NCBI RefSeq assembly: GCF_030814995.1 | Contig: NZ_JAUSVX010000009.1 | Span: 248,001-312,000, forward strand | DNA: 64,000 nucleotides | Origin: Labrys wisconsinensis | GTDB taxonomy: Bacteria > Pseudomonadota > Alphaproteobacteria > Rhizobiales > Labraceae | Direction: 5' to 3' | In this document: piece after piece, positions 17,044 to 24,291 of the stretch | Numbering within the stretch: the first letter of the stretch is position 1 | Layout of the letters: each line of letters starts with the position of its first letter | Translations under genes and position numbers: made by a program | The notes under the pieces: generated by a model | Databases searched by the model: none | What the model saw: only the letters and a program-made list of their open reading frames with translations | What the model was told of the DNA's origin: nothing

Positions 17044-18138
17044 TTACTCTCCGCCCGGAAGGAGGAATCCCTGGTCGGCCGCCCAGGTCGCCCAGACCGG
17101 CGCGCCGGGGGCGAGGCTGGCCGCCGCCGTGCTGGTCGGCACGGTGACGCTGAGCGGCGTGCCGCCTGGCGTGACGAGGTCGAGGCGCGTCGCCCCGCCG
17201 AGATAGGTGCTGCCGGCGACCGTCGCCGGCAGGGCGTTGCGGTCCATGGGCTGCTGCAGCGACAGCGCCATGTGCTCGGGCCGGACCGCCAGCGTCGCCG
17301 CCGGGCCGTAATTGCGCCGCGTGCCGCGCACGCCGACCGCCATCGCCTCGCAGCGCCCGACCGAGCCGCCGGCGCCGTCGGCGGCGATGTCGGTCAGCGG
17401 CAGGAGATTGATCTGGCCGAGGAACTCGGCGACGAAGCGGCTCTCCGGCCGCTCGTAGACCGCCTGCGGCGCGCCGACCTGCAGCACCTCGCCATGGTTG
17501 AAGATCGCCACGCGTGACGAGAGCGCGAGAGCCTCCGACTGGTCGTGCGTGACGAAGACGAAGGTCGTCCCCGTCTCCTTGTGCAGGCGCTTGACCTCGG
17601 CCTGCATCATCTCGCGCAGGGTCTTGTCGAGGGCGGAGAACGGCTCGTCGAGCAGCAGCACCGCCGGCTCGAACACCAGCGCCCGCGCCAGGGCGACGCG
17701 CTGCTGCTGGCCGCCGGAGAGCTGGGAGGGCAGCTTGCGGGCATGGCCGGAAAGGCCGACGCGCTCGATCATCGCGCCGACGCGGCGGCGGACCTCCTCG
17801 GCCGGGCGCCCGCGCACCTTGAGCGGAAAGGCGATGTTGGCCTCCACGCTCATATGCGGGAACAGGGCGTAGCCCTGGAACACCATACCGTAATTGCGCT
17901 CCTCGGCCCGGACATGGGTGATGTCGCGCCCGTCCGCCATCAGCCGGCCCAGGCTCGGCTCGAGGAAGCCGGCCAGGATCATCAGGAAGGTGGTCTTGCC
18001 CGAGCCGGACGGGCCGAGCAGCGTCAGGAACTCGCCGCGGCCGATGGTCAGCGACAAGTCCTTCAGCGCCCGGAACGTGCCGAACGTCTTGCCGATGCCT
18101 TCAGCCCTGATCTCGACGGCGTGCCCGCTCGACGACAT
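17044..18138 (-). CDS. ABC transporter ATPase, PotA-like
   Basis: A 364-residue cytoplasmic ATPase. It has a Walker A LLGPSGSGKTT, a signature LSGGQQQRVALARAL, a Walker B VLLLDEPFSALD and a switch histidine in FVFVTHDQSEAL. The last about 100 residues form a TOBE domain, as in PotA and other regulatory-type ATPases. It is the first gene of the operon (ATPase, binding protein, two permeases). The 126 bases upstream contain two similar AT-rich stretches (GGACAACCGAATTG and CGACAAACCAAATTC) that may be regulator sites. Confidence 0.9.
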   Translation of the reverse strand: MSSSGHAVEIRAEGIGKTFGTFRALKDLSLTIGRGEFLTLLGPSGSGKTTFLMILAGFLEPSLGRLMADGRDITHVRAEERNYGMVFQGYALFPHMSVEANIAFPLKVRGRPAEEVRRRVGAMIERVGLSGHARKLPSQLSGGQQQRVALARALVFEPAVLLLDEPFSALDKTLREMMQAEVKRLHKETGTTFVFVTHDQSEALALSSRVAIFNHGEVLQVGAPQAVYERPESRFVAEFLGQINLLPLTDIAADGAGGSVGRCEAMAVGVRGTRRNYGPAATLAVRPEHMALSLQQPMDRNALPATVAGSTYLGGATRLDLVTPGGTPLSVTVPTSTAAASLAPGAPVWATWAADQGFLLPGGE

Positions 18139-18264
18139 GGATATCCCTGATACGACGGTCGAAACCTAGGCAGAGCGGATGCGGCGGACAACCGAATTGT
18201 TTTCGCCTAGCCGACAAACCAAATTCACCGCAGCTGCCCAGGGCGTGGGCAGGCCCTGCCGCGA

Positions 18265-19170
18265 TCACGGGCGCGCAGCCACCTCGGCGTCGGTCTGGGC
18301 CATCAGCGAGGACAGCCAGTCCGCGAAGGCCCTGAGGCCGGGGTGGCCGGCCTTGGCGTGCTCGGCCACCAGGAAATAGGAGCGGGTCGACTTGATCGCC
18401 GCCTCGAAGGGGCGCACGAGCTGACCGGCGCGCATGGCCGATCGGCAGGTGAGCTCGTCGCCCATGGCGATGCCCTGCCCGGCCGTCGCCGCGGCGAACA
18501 CCAGGTTCATGTCGGAGAAGACGATGCCGCACTCGGTGTCGGGATTCTCCACCCCGGTCAGGGTGAGCCAGCGCGTCCAGTCCTCGAAGTCGCCGAGATG
18601 CAGGAGCGGCGCCGCCAGCACGCCGGCCGGCTCGGCCAGGCCGCCGATCTTGTTGAGCAGCACCGGGCTGCACAGCGGCGTGAACTCCACCTCGCAGAGC
18701 AGCTCGACCGCCCGGTTCGGCCAGTTGCCGTCGCCGAAGGCCACGAAGATGTCGACGTCGGGGTTGCTCACGTCGTCGAGCCGGCGGGGCGTGACGATGC
18801 GCAGCGACACGCCGGGATAGAGGTCCTGGAAATCGGCGACATGGGCGCACAGGAACAGCGAGGCGAAGCCGGGCGTGCAGCTCACCGTGAGCATGCCGCC
18901 GACGCCGCGGTCGCCGTGCTGGACCGCGGCGTCGCCGATCACGGTCAGGGCCTTGCGCACCTGGTTGGCATAGTAGCGCCCGCGCGCCGTCAGCGCCGCC
19001 CCCTTGCCCGCCCGCTCCATGAGGGCAAAGCCGAGGTCGCGCTCGAGCAGCCGCAGCTGATGGCTGACGGCGCTGCGGGTGAGATGGAGCTCCTCCGCCG
19101 CCCGCCAGACGCTGCCGTGGCGGGCGAAACTGTCGAGGGCGCGCAGGGCCTGCGTCGAGGGAATCCGCAT
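18265..19170 (-). CDS. LysR-family transcriptional regulator
   Basis: A 301-residue regulator with an N-terminal winged helix (residues 1-60, ALDSFARHGSVWRAAEELHL then SAVSHQLRLLERDLG), like the GcvA/AmpR group. The substrate-sensing domain covers about residues 90-290. The ATG at 19170 is the first plausible start. It lies between the transporter operon (same strand, downstream) and the divergent hydrolase-amidinotransferase genes, so it probably controls one or both. The inducer is unknown. A perfect 10-bp palindrome lies 20 bases upstream of its start. Confidence 0.9.
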   Translation of the reverse strand: MRIPSTQALRALDSFARHGSVWRAAEELHLTRSAVSHQLRLLERDLGFALMERAGKGAALTARGRYYANQVRKALTVIGDAAVQHGDRGVGGMLTVSCTPGFASLFLCAHVADFQDLYPGVSLRIVTPRRLDDVSNPDVDIFVAFGDGNWPNRAVELLCEVEFTPLCSPVLLNKIGGLAEPAGVLAAPLLHLGDFEDWTRWLTLTGVENPDTECGIVFSDMNLVFAAATAGQGIAMGDELTCRSAMRAGQLVRPFEAAIKSTRSYFLVAEHAKAGHPGLRAFADWLSSLMAQTDAEVAARP

Positions 19171-19189
19171 TCGATGCCGGTGAGGTGAA

Positions 19190-19199
19190 GCAAATTTGC
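19190..19199. promoter_or_regulatory. Palindrome GCAAATTTGC in the LysR/hydrolase divergent region
   Basis: A perfect 10-bp palindrome just upstream of the LysR start, in an AT-rich patch. LysR proteins often bind dyads of the T-N11-A type at such places, so this is a candidate operator only. Confidence 0.4.
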
Positions 19200-19308
19200 C
19201 GGAAGCGGAAAAACATATCACTTTTTTGGCGGGAGGATCACAGCTTAACTCTTCCCAGGATTTCAAGCTCGGCGAAGGGACGTCCGCAGATAGGGACTCG
19301 CCCCTTTC

Positions 19309-19345
19309 CGCCCTCATGGCCGGGCTCGTCCCGGCCATGAGGGCG
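19309..19345. repeat. 16-bp stem hairpin upstream of the M20 hydrolase gene
   Basis: CGCCCTCATGGCCGGG pairs perfectly with CCCGGCCATGAGGGCG around the loop CTCGT. It is a half-unit of the GTCATGGCCGGGCTTG repeat family and lies 32 bases before the hydrolase start, probably within its leader RNA. Confidence 0.7.
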
Positions 19346-19377
19346 CCTTCGCCCATCCCTGACGGAAGACCCGTGCC

Positions 19378-20967
19378 GTGACGCCCGCATCCCGATCCGC
19401 CCTGCGCCATGTCGAGGAGGCCCGCCCCGCCCTCTCCGCCTGGACGCGGCACATCTTCGACCTCGGCGAGACCGCCTGGCGCGAATATGACTCCGCCGCC
19501 TGGTATGTCGACCGGCTGCGCCGCGAGGGCTTCTCCGTCGAGGAAGGCTCGGGCGGCATGCCCACCGCCTTCTCGGCCCATTGGAGCAACGGCCCCGGGC
19601 CGACCATCGGCATGTATGCCGAGTACGACGCGGTGCCGGGCAATTGCCAGGATGCGGCGCCGGTGCGCCGTCCGCGTCCCGGCCTCAGCGAGCATGCCGG
19701 CGGCCATACCGACCCGCATTCCGGCCTCGGCATTGCCAGCCTCGGCGGGCTGCTCGCCTGCAAGGCGGCGATGCAGCGCCACGGCCTGGCGGGCACGCTG
19801 CGCTTCACCGGCGAGCCGGCCGAGAAGGTGCGCGGATCCAAGCCGATCCATGCGGCCAAGGGTTATTATGACGGGCTGGACGGGATGATCTCCTTCCACC
19901 CCGCCTACATGCTGCCGCTGTTCAACACCGCGCGCTGGGACACCCATTGCGGCGCCGCCTACGCGATGGTTTACCGCTTCGTCTGCGACCGGCCGCAGGA
20001 CTGGGGCCGCGGCGACGGCGCGCCGATCCCGCAATCCCACTCGGCGGTGCGGGCGCCGGGCGCGGGCGAAGCGCTGATGACCATGTTCATGCTGTCCAAG
20101 GCGCTGCGCGACTCCATGCTGCCGCACCAGGGCGGCTGGTCGATCAGCGAGGCGGTGCTGACCGCCGGCCAGGCCACCGCCGACAACTTGGCCGCCGGCC
20201 TCGCCGAGATCCAGTACATGATCCGCGTCCCGACCCTGGCCATGGCCGAGCAGGTCACGGCCGCGCTCGACCGCAACGCCGAGGCGGCGGCGGCCACGGC
20301 CGGCTGCCGGGTGGAGCGGCACTGGGTGTCGAAGTCGCGCCCGGGCCTCGCCAACCACGCCATGGCCCGCCTCACCTACGAGGCGCTGACGCAGGTCGGT
20401 GCCCCGCGCTGGGACGAGCCGGCCAAGGCGCTGGCACGCCAGATCCAGGCCGGCCTCGGCCTGGAGCCCATGGCCGATCCCTTCATCCCGGAATGCGAGC
20501 GGCTGATCGAGCCCGAGGCGGCCGAGGCGATCCTCCGGCGCGACCTGCCGCCCTCGCAGGTCAACTCCACCTCCGACGACTATACCGACATGAGCTGGCA
20601 CGCGCCGACCGCGCGCTTCTATGTCGGCCGCCCGGCCCTGCGCGCCCCCGCCGGCTTCGCCTATCCCGCCTGGGTGATGAACGCCCTCGGCGGCATGCCT
20701 GAGACCATCGATCCCATGGTGGTCTGCGCGGCCAAGACGGTGGCGCTGGCGGCGCTACGCCTGATCGAGGACGGCGAGGCCCGCGCCGCCGCGCGCCGCG
20801 AATTCGTCGAGCGCACCGGCGGCGGCATCGGCGGCTCCAACTGGATCGGGCCGCTCTGCGACTACGAGCCGCCGATCCATTTCCGCTGGCCCGAATACGT
20901 CACCACCCCGCGCGGCCGGGACTGGTGGATCCCCACCCCGCCCGCGTCCACGAGGAGCCCCGCATGA
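19378..20967 (+). CDS. M20-family amidohydrolase (AbgB-like)
   Basis: A 529-residue metal-dependent hydrolase. The family shows in WTRHIFDLGETAWREYDSAA at the N-terminus, PTIGMYAEYDAVPGN (metal-binding Asp region), the EPAEKVRGSK stretch and SSDDYTDMSWHAPTARFYVG near the end. This order resembles AbgB and related amidohydrolases, which split amide bonds of acylated amino acids. GTG start at 19378, with no better ATG close by. Its stop overlaps the ATG of the amidinotransferase gene, so both are one unit. It is longer than typical M20 enzymes (about 480). Confidence 0.85.
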   Translation: MTPASRSALRHVEEARPALSAWTRHIFDLGETAWREYDSAAWYVDRLRREGFSVEEGSGGMPTAFSAHWSNGPGPTIGMYAEYDAVPGNCQDAAPVRRPRPGLSEHAGGHTDPHSGLGIASLGGLLACKAAMQRHGLAGTLRFTGEPAEKVRGSKPIHAAKGYYDGLDGMISFHPAYMLPLFNTARWDTHCGAAYAMVYRFVCDRPQDWGRGDGAPIPQSHSAVRAPGAGEALMTMFMLSKALRDSMLPHQGGWSISEAVLTAGQATADNLAAGLAEIQYMIRVPTLAMAEQVTAALDRNAEAAAATAGCRVERHWVSKSRPGLANHAMARLTYEALTQVGAPRWDEPAKALARQIQAGLGLEPMADPFIPECERLIEPEAAEAILRRDLPPSQVNSTSDDYTDMSWHAPTARFYVGRPALRAPAGFAYPAWVMNALGGMPETIDPMVVCAAKTVALAALRLIEDGEARAAARREFVERTGGGIGGSNWIGPLCDYEPPIHFRWPEYVTTPRGRDWWIPTPPASTRSPA

Positions 20968-21893
20968 CCCGCCACGAACGCATCGCCGAGCCCTTCTCCC
21001 TGCAGCGCCGCAACCCGAAGGGCGGCACCAGGCCGCTCGCCGGCTGGGGCTTCCGCAACGAGACCGATCCGCTGACCGACGTGCTGCTCGGCTCGCCCGC
21101 CTTCCTCAAGCACCTCGCCACCAGCTCGCTGTCGCGCAAGCACCTGCGCGAGGCGCCCTGCAACATCCAGACGGCGCAGGCCCAGCACAAGGACTTGGTG
21201 GCGGCCTACGAGCATTTCGACGTCGCGATCCATTGGCACGAGCCGACGCCCGAGCTGCCGATGCAGGTCTATTCCCGCGATTCCAGCGTGATGACCCCCT
21301 ATGGCGCCATCATCACCGCCATGGCCAACTGGTGGCGGCGCGGCGAGAACTATGCCGCCATCCGCACCTATGAGAAGCTCGGCATCCCGATCTACGACAT
21401 GGTCACGGCAGGCACCTTCGAGGGCGGCGACTTCAACGTCATCGAGGAGGGCGTGGTGCTGATCGGCTGCGGCGGCGCCCGCACCCAGGAGGAAGGCGCC
21501 CGCCAGGTCGAGGCCTGGTTCAAGGCCGAGGGCTGGGAGACGCGGCTCGCCTTCATCGACGAGTACTATGTCCATATCGACCTGATGGTGGTGCCGATCG
21601 CCCCCAAGCTCACCGCCGTGTGCCTGGCCTGCACCGAGCCCGGCATCGTCGACTGGCTGAAGGGCAAGGGCCACGAGATCATCGACGTGCCCTTCCAGGA
21701 CACGATGGCGCTCGGCTGCAACTTCATGGCGCTCGGCAAGGACCGCATCATCGCCCCGACCTCGAGCCGCACCCTGATCGAGCAGCTGCGCGCCCGGGGC
21801 TTCGAGGTCGCGGCGGTGGACACCAGCGAGATCTCCAAGACCGGTGGCGGCATCCACTGCATGGCGCAGGCGCTGCGGCGCGAGGTGGCGTGA
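20964..21893 (+). CDS. Amidinotransferase / dimethylarginine dimethylaminohydrolase family enzyme
   Basis: A 309-residue enzyme of the guanidine-modifying superfamily (arginine deiminase, DDAH, glycine amidinotransferase). The acidic substrate site is in TFEGGDFNVI, the catalytic His in EYYVHIDLM, and the nucleophilic Cys in GGGIHCMAQAL at the C-terminus. It also has NETDPLTDVLLG at the start, which is typical. It acts on a guanidino compound, either hydrolysing it or moving the amidino group; sequence alone does not decide. It is translationally coupled to the M20 hydrolase by ATGA. It probably forms a pathway with the PotABCD-like importer and the LysR regulator. Confidence 0.85.
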   Translation: MTRHERIAEPFSLQRRNPKGGTRPLAGWGFRNETDPLTDVLLGSPAFLKHLATSSLSRKHLREAPCNIQTAQAQHKDLVAAYEHFDVAIHWHEPTPELPMQVYSRDSSVMTPYGAIITAMANWWRRGENYAAIRTYEKLGIPIYDMVTAGTFEGGDFNVIEEGVVLIGCGGARTQEEGARQVEAWFKAEGWETRLAFIDEYYVHIDLMVVPIAPKLTAVCLACTEPGIVDWLKGKGHEIIDVPFQDTMALGCNFMALGKDRIIAPTSSRTLIEQLRARGFEVAAVDTSEISKTGGGIHCMAQALRREVA

Positions 21894-21934
21894 GGCAAGG
21901 GGGACGACGGCGAGCCGCCGCTGTCCCCCTGCCG

Positions 21935-22555
21935 TCAGGACTGCGCGCCCGCAGCCCCCGCCCGTGCGGTCTCTTCGCTTTGGTCGTTGTCGTTGAGCTC
22001 CCACTCCGGAGCATCGCTGGCCTGGCCGGTCGAGGTGCCCAGCGCCCCCATTCGGACACCGGGACCGCCGGTGGTGAGCTCGCCTTCGCTCATCAGGACG
22101 ACGCCCGCCAGCTCCAGGGCTCGCCTGATCCGCAGCAGCTGTTCATGGACGGGCGTGCCGCGCCCGTTCTCGCAGGCCACGACCTCCTCGCGCTCCAATT
22201 GCGCTTCGAGCGCCAGCCGCTCCCTGGACCAGCCCAGCAGGCCACGGGCTGCCCGTATCTGTGCGGCCGTGATCCGCCCATCCTGTGGTTTGTCCGATCC
22301 TTCGGCCGCAAACATGCGCCCTTCATGGCGGTTCGGGAAAAGCGATGCGCCGAGAAGCGCCCGCAGCGCCTGATGTTGAGGCGCCTCCGCGCCTTGTGCC
22401 AGGAACGCGCCGACGTCCGTCATCGTCGGAAGGCCGCCCGAGGATTGGCTCGGCTCATGCCGCACCAGCAGCCGCCCCGAACCGTCCTCAGGAACGAGGA
22501 GCCAGCGGTCCCCGTTCGAACTGCCGTAGATCAGCCTCGACTCCGTCGTCACCAT
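21935..22555 (-). CDS. XRE-type helix-turn-helix protein
   Basis: A 206-residue protein. The centre (residues about 92-165) has the layout TAAQIRAARGLLGWSRERLA ... ALELAGVVLMSEG ... GGPGVRM, a Cro/C1-type helix-turn-helix common in Hyphomicrobiales. The recognition helix EREEVVACENGRGT is divergent from the usual SxxTIxxxE. The N-terminal 90 residues have no recognised domain, and the C-terminus is acidic and low in complexity. It probably regulates transcription, but no target can be named. Confidence 0.75.
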   Translation of the reverse strand: MVTTESRLIYGSSNGDRWLLVPEDGSGRLLVRHEPSQSSGGLPTMTDVGAFLAQGAEAPQHQALRALLGASLFPNRHEGRMFAAEGSDKPQDGRITAAQIRAARGLLGWSRERLALEAQLEREEVVACENGRGTPVHEQLLRIRRALELAGVVLMSEGELTTGGPGVRMGALGTSTGQASDAPEWELNDNDQSEETARAGAAGAQS

Positions 22556-22603
22556 GGAACTCCTTGACCGTCCTCTAGAATAAGCCGGGCCGCACCGGAC
22601 GCC

Positions 22604-23053
22604 CTATTCTCCTGGCCGGCACGAATTGCCCGCCCAAGGCGCCACGACGGGCGGCTCGTCGAAGAGATCGCGCATTTGCTGAGCCAGGACGCCGCCATGG
22701 CGAAGCTTTGGCATGACGCCGGCGCCGACGTCATTCGCCTCGGCTCGCGCACCGGGCCAATCGGAGTCGACCAGAATCTTCATGGACGGATGATGGCTGG
22801 CGGCATAGCGCACGAGCGCCAGGCCGCCCGGCGCTTCGTCCGGATGAATATCGGCGATCATCACGTCGAAATCGTCGCGCCCGTCGAGCACACCCCGCGC
22901 CTCGCTGGGGCTCTCGCTCTCGACGACTTCATAGCCGTAATCGAGCAATTCGTGCGCGCAGCGGAGACGGCAAGCCAGATCTCTCTCCACGAGCAGGACC
23001 AGCGACGGCGGATCCTGCAGGGGGAAATGGCGATGACGCAGCTCTTTCGTCAC
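22604..23053 (-). CDS. Response-regulator-like receiver-domain protein
   Basis: About 149 residues if it begins at the GTG at 23053, 20 bases after the stop of the upstream gene. The fold is that of a single receiver domain: LVLLVERDLACRLRCAHELL, then DVMIADIHPDEAPGGLALVRYA where the Asp of IADIHP is the likely phosphorylation site, and AGVMPKL in place of the usual KP loop. The normal DD pair at the first acidic site is ERD here. The effector domain is lacking, so it may be a stand-alone receiver like those used in alphaproteobacterial stress signalling. Start uncertain. Confidence 0.65.
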   Translation of the reverse strand: MTKELRHRHFPLQDPPSLVLLVERDLACRLRCAHELLDYGYEVVESESPSEARGVLDGRDDFDVMIADIHPDEAPGGLALVRYAASHHPSMKILVDSDWPGARAEANDVGAGVMPKLRHGGVLAQQMRDLFDEPPVVAPWAGNSCRPGE

Positions 23054-23073
23054 GGCTGCGTGGCGCACGCCGC

Positions 23074-23424
23074 TCAGAGCACCAGCTTGTCCGCGCAAGC
23101 GCGTGCCACCAGCTTGTTGGTCGCCTCCGTACCGAGCGTCGTTCCCCATCCGGCCTTCACGATCTCCTCTCCACGCCCATAGGAGGAAGCCTTCTTCAGA
23201 TCCGCCAGCTTGGCGGCGAAGTCCGGATCTCGTTTCGCCAGATCCAGGCATATCGGCGTCAGGGCGACGACGACGGCGTCCTGGCTCTGGCTCTCGGCCA
23301 TGCTCCTGGCGCCGTCGCCAGTGACCCACCCACCCCAGTGGAAGCCGACCACAGCGAGCGCGACCGCACCGGCGCACGCACCGAACAAGGCAGGCTTGAT
23401 CCACGCCAAGGAATTGCTGTTCAT
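23074..23424 (-). CDS. Small membrane-anchored or exported protein, unknown
   Basis: 116 residues with one hydrophobic segment at 11-28 (PALFGACAGAVALAVVGF), then a soluble part. SQSQDAVVVALTPICLDLAK and ACADKL contain two cysteines that may bond in the periplasm. It resembles a small family of Hyphomicrobiales proteins with the same layout. It is likely in one transcript with the receiver-domain gene that follows. No function is known. Confidence 0.65.
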   Translation of the reverse strand: MNSNSLAWIKPALFGACAGAVALAVVGFHWGGWVTGDGARSMAESQSQDAVVVALTPICLDLAKRDPDFAAKLADLKKASSYGRGEEIVKAGWGTTLGTEATNKLVARACADKLVL

Positions 23425-24090
23425 CTCGATCCTCCGATGGCCGATCAGACGAACAAATTCCCTTCCCCCGGAAGGGCGTTCGTCTGAAAATTATTTATTA
23501 TCTTCTCCCATAACATGCACGATGCGCAGTAAAAATACAAGAGAATTCAAAATATTATTACATTATTTCATTCTGTGTTCTGAAGAATTCGAGGCGGATG
23601 GCGGCTCGCAAATCGGCCTCAGCAAAATCGTCGGAGGAGGCCCCTCGACGGTTCGACGCCGTCGAGGCCGAGGCCGGGCGCCACGGCTGATGAATTCGGC
23701 GCGGCAAGCCGTGACGAGGCCAATATCCAATGTTTTTTATCACGCAGATGAGTTCAAATGGGCTTGTAATATATGTGAAAAGCACCCATATTGATGGAGT
23801 GGCAGGCGATAAATTACCAAGAATTCAGCGACAAATATCGAGACATATCTCGAAGTTTTCTTCTAACGGTTTCGATTTCCGAGATTATTTTCTGACAGAA
23901 GGCCTTTCTTGTGCGGGGTGTTCGCGCCGTGCACGGGGGCAAAGGCGTCGACTTGGGAGCCGAGTTTCCAAGCAGACCTGATGACCGGATTGCTGGTGAT
24001 CGAAGGCGCGAAAGCGTTTGCCGATCGCTCGCTTCAAGCTCCGGAGGTGCTGCGCCGTCGCAGCGGATCGAGACGACACGGGAGGATGGT
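23425..24090. other. Gene-free, partly AT-rich interval
   Basis: This 666-base stretch has a clear AT-rich part at about 23460-23580 and again at 23720-23890, unlike the rest of the window. It probably carries the promoter of the minus-strand gene ending its upstream side at 23424. Short open frames here look random. No RNA gene was recognised. Confidence 0.5.
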
Positions 24091-24243
24091 TTGGCCAAAG
24101 GACGCATGCGCGGCAATCGTGAGGTTCGCAAGCCGAAGAAGAAGGTGGAATCCGTGGCGGCGGCGAACACCTGGGCCAAGAGCGCATCTATTCCGACGCT
24201 CGTCCCAAAGACTTCGTTCGAAGCTTCGAAGAAGAAGGGATGA
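24091..24243 (+). CDS. Small basic protein (GNREVRKPKK type)
   Basis: A 50-residue product starting at TTG with a strong GGAGG site five bases upstream. It begins AKGRMRGNREVRKPKKK and ends EASKKKG, with Ala, Ser, Thr and Pro between. Many Hyphomicrobiales have very small proteins that start with a GNxExxKPKK motif and a Lys-rich tail, with no known function. An in-frame ATG at 24106 is another possible start. Too short for firm proof. Confidence 0.55.
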   Translation: MAKGRMRGNREVRKPKKKVESVAAANTWAKSASIPTLVPKTSFEASKKKG

Positions 24244-24291
24244 GGCAGTCGAGCATGGCTGCCCCGACAAGGCGTCGATGGCAGCCAGCCG

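Noticed and set aside
23730-23981. Plus-strand frame of 83 codons in the AT-rich interval
   Set aside because: No convincing ribosome site and no recognisable pattern; composition changes abruptly along it, as expected for a chance frame.
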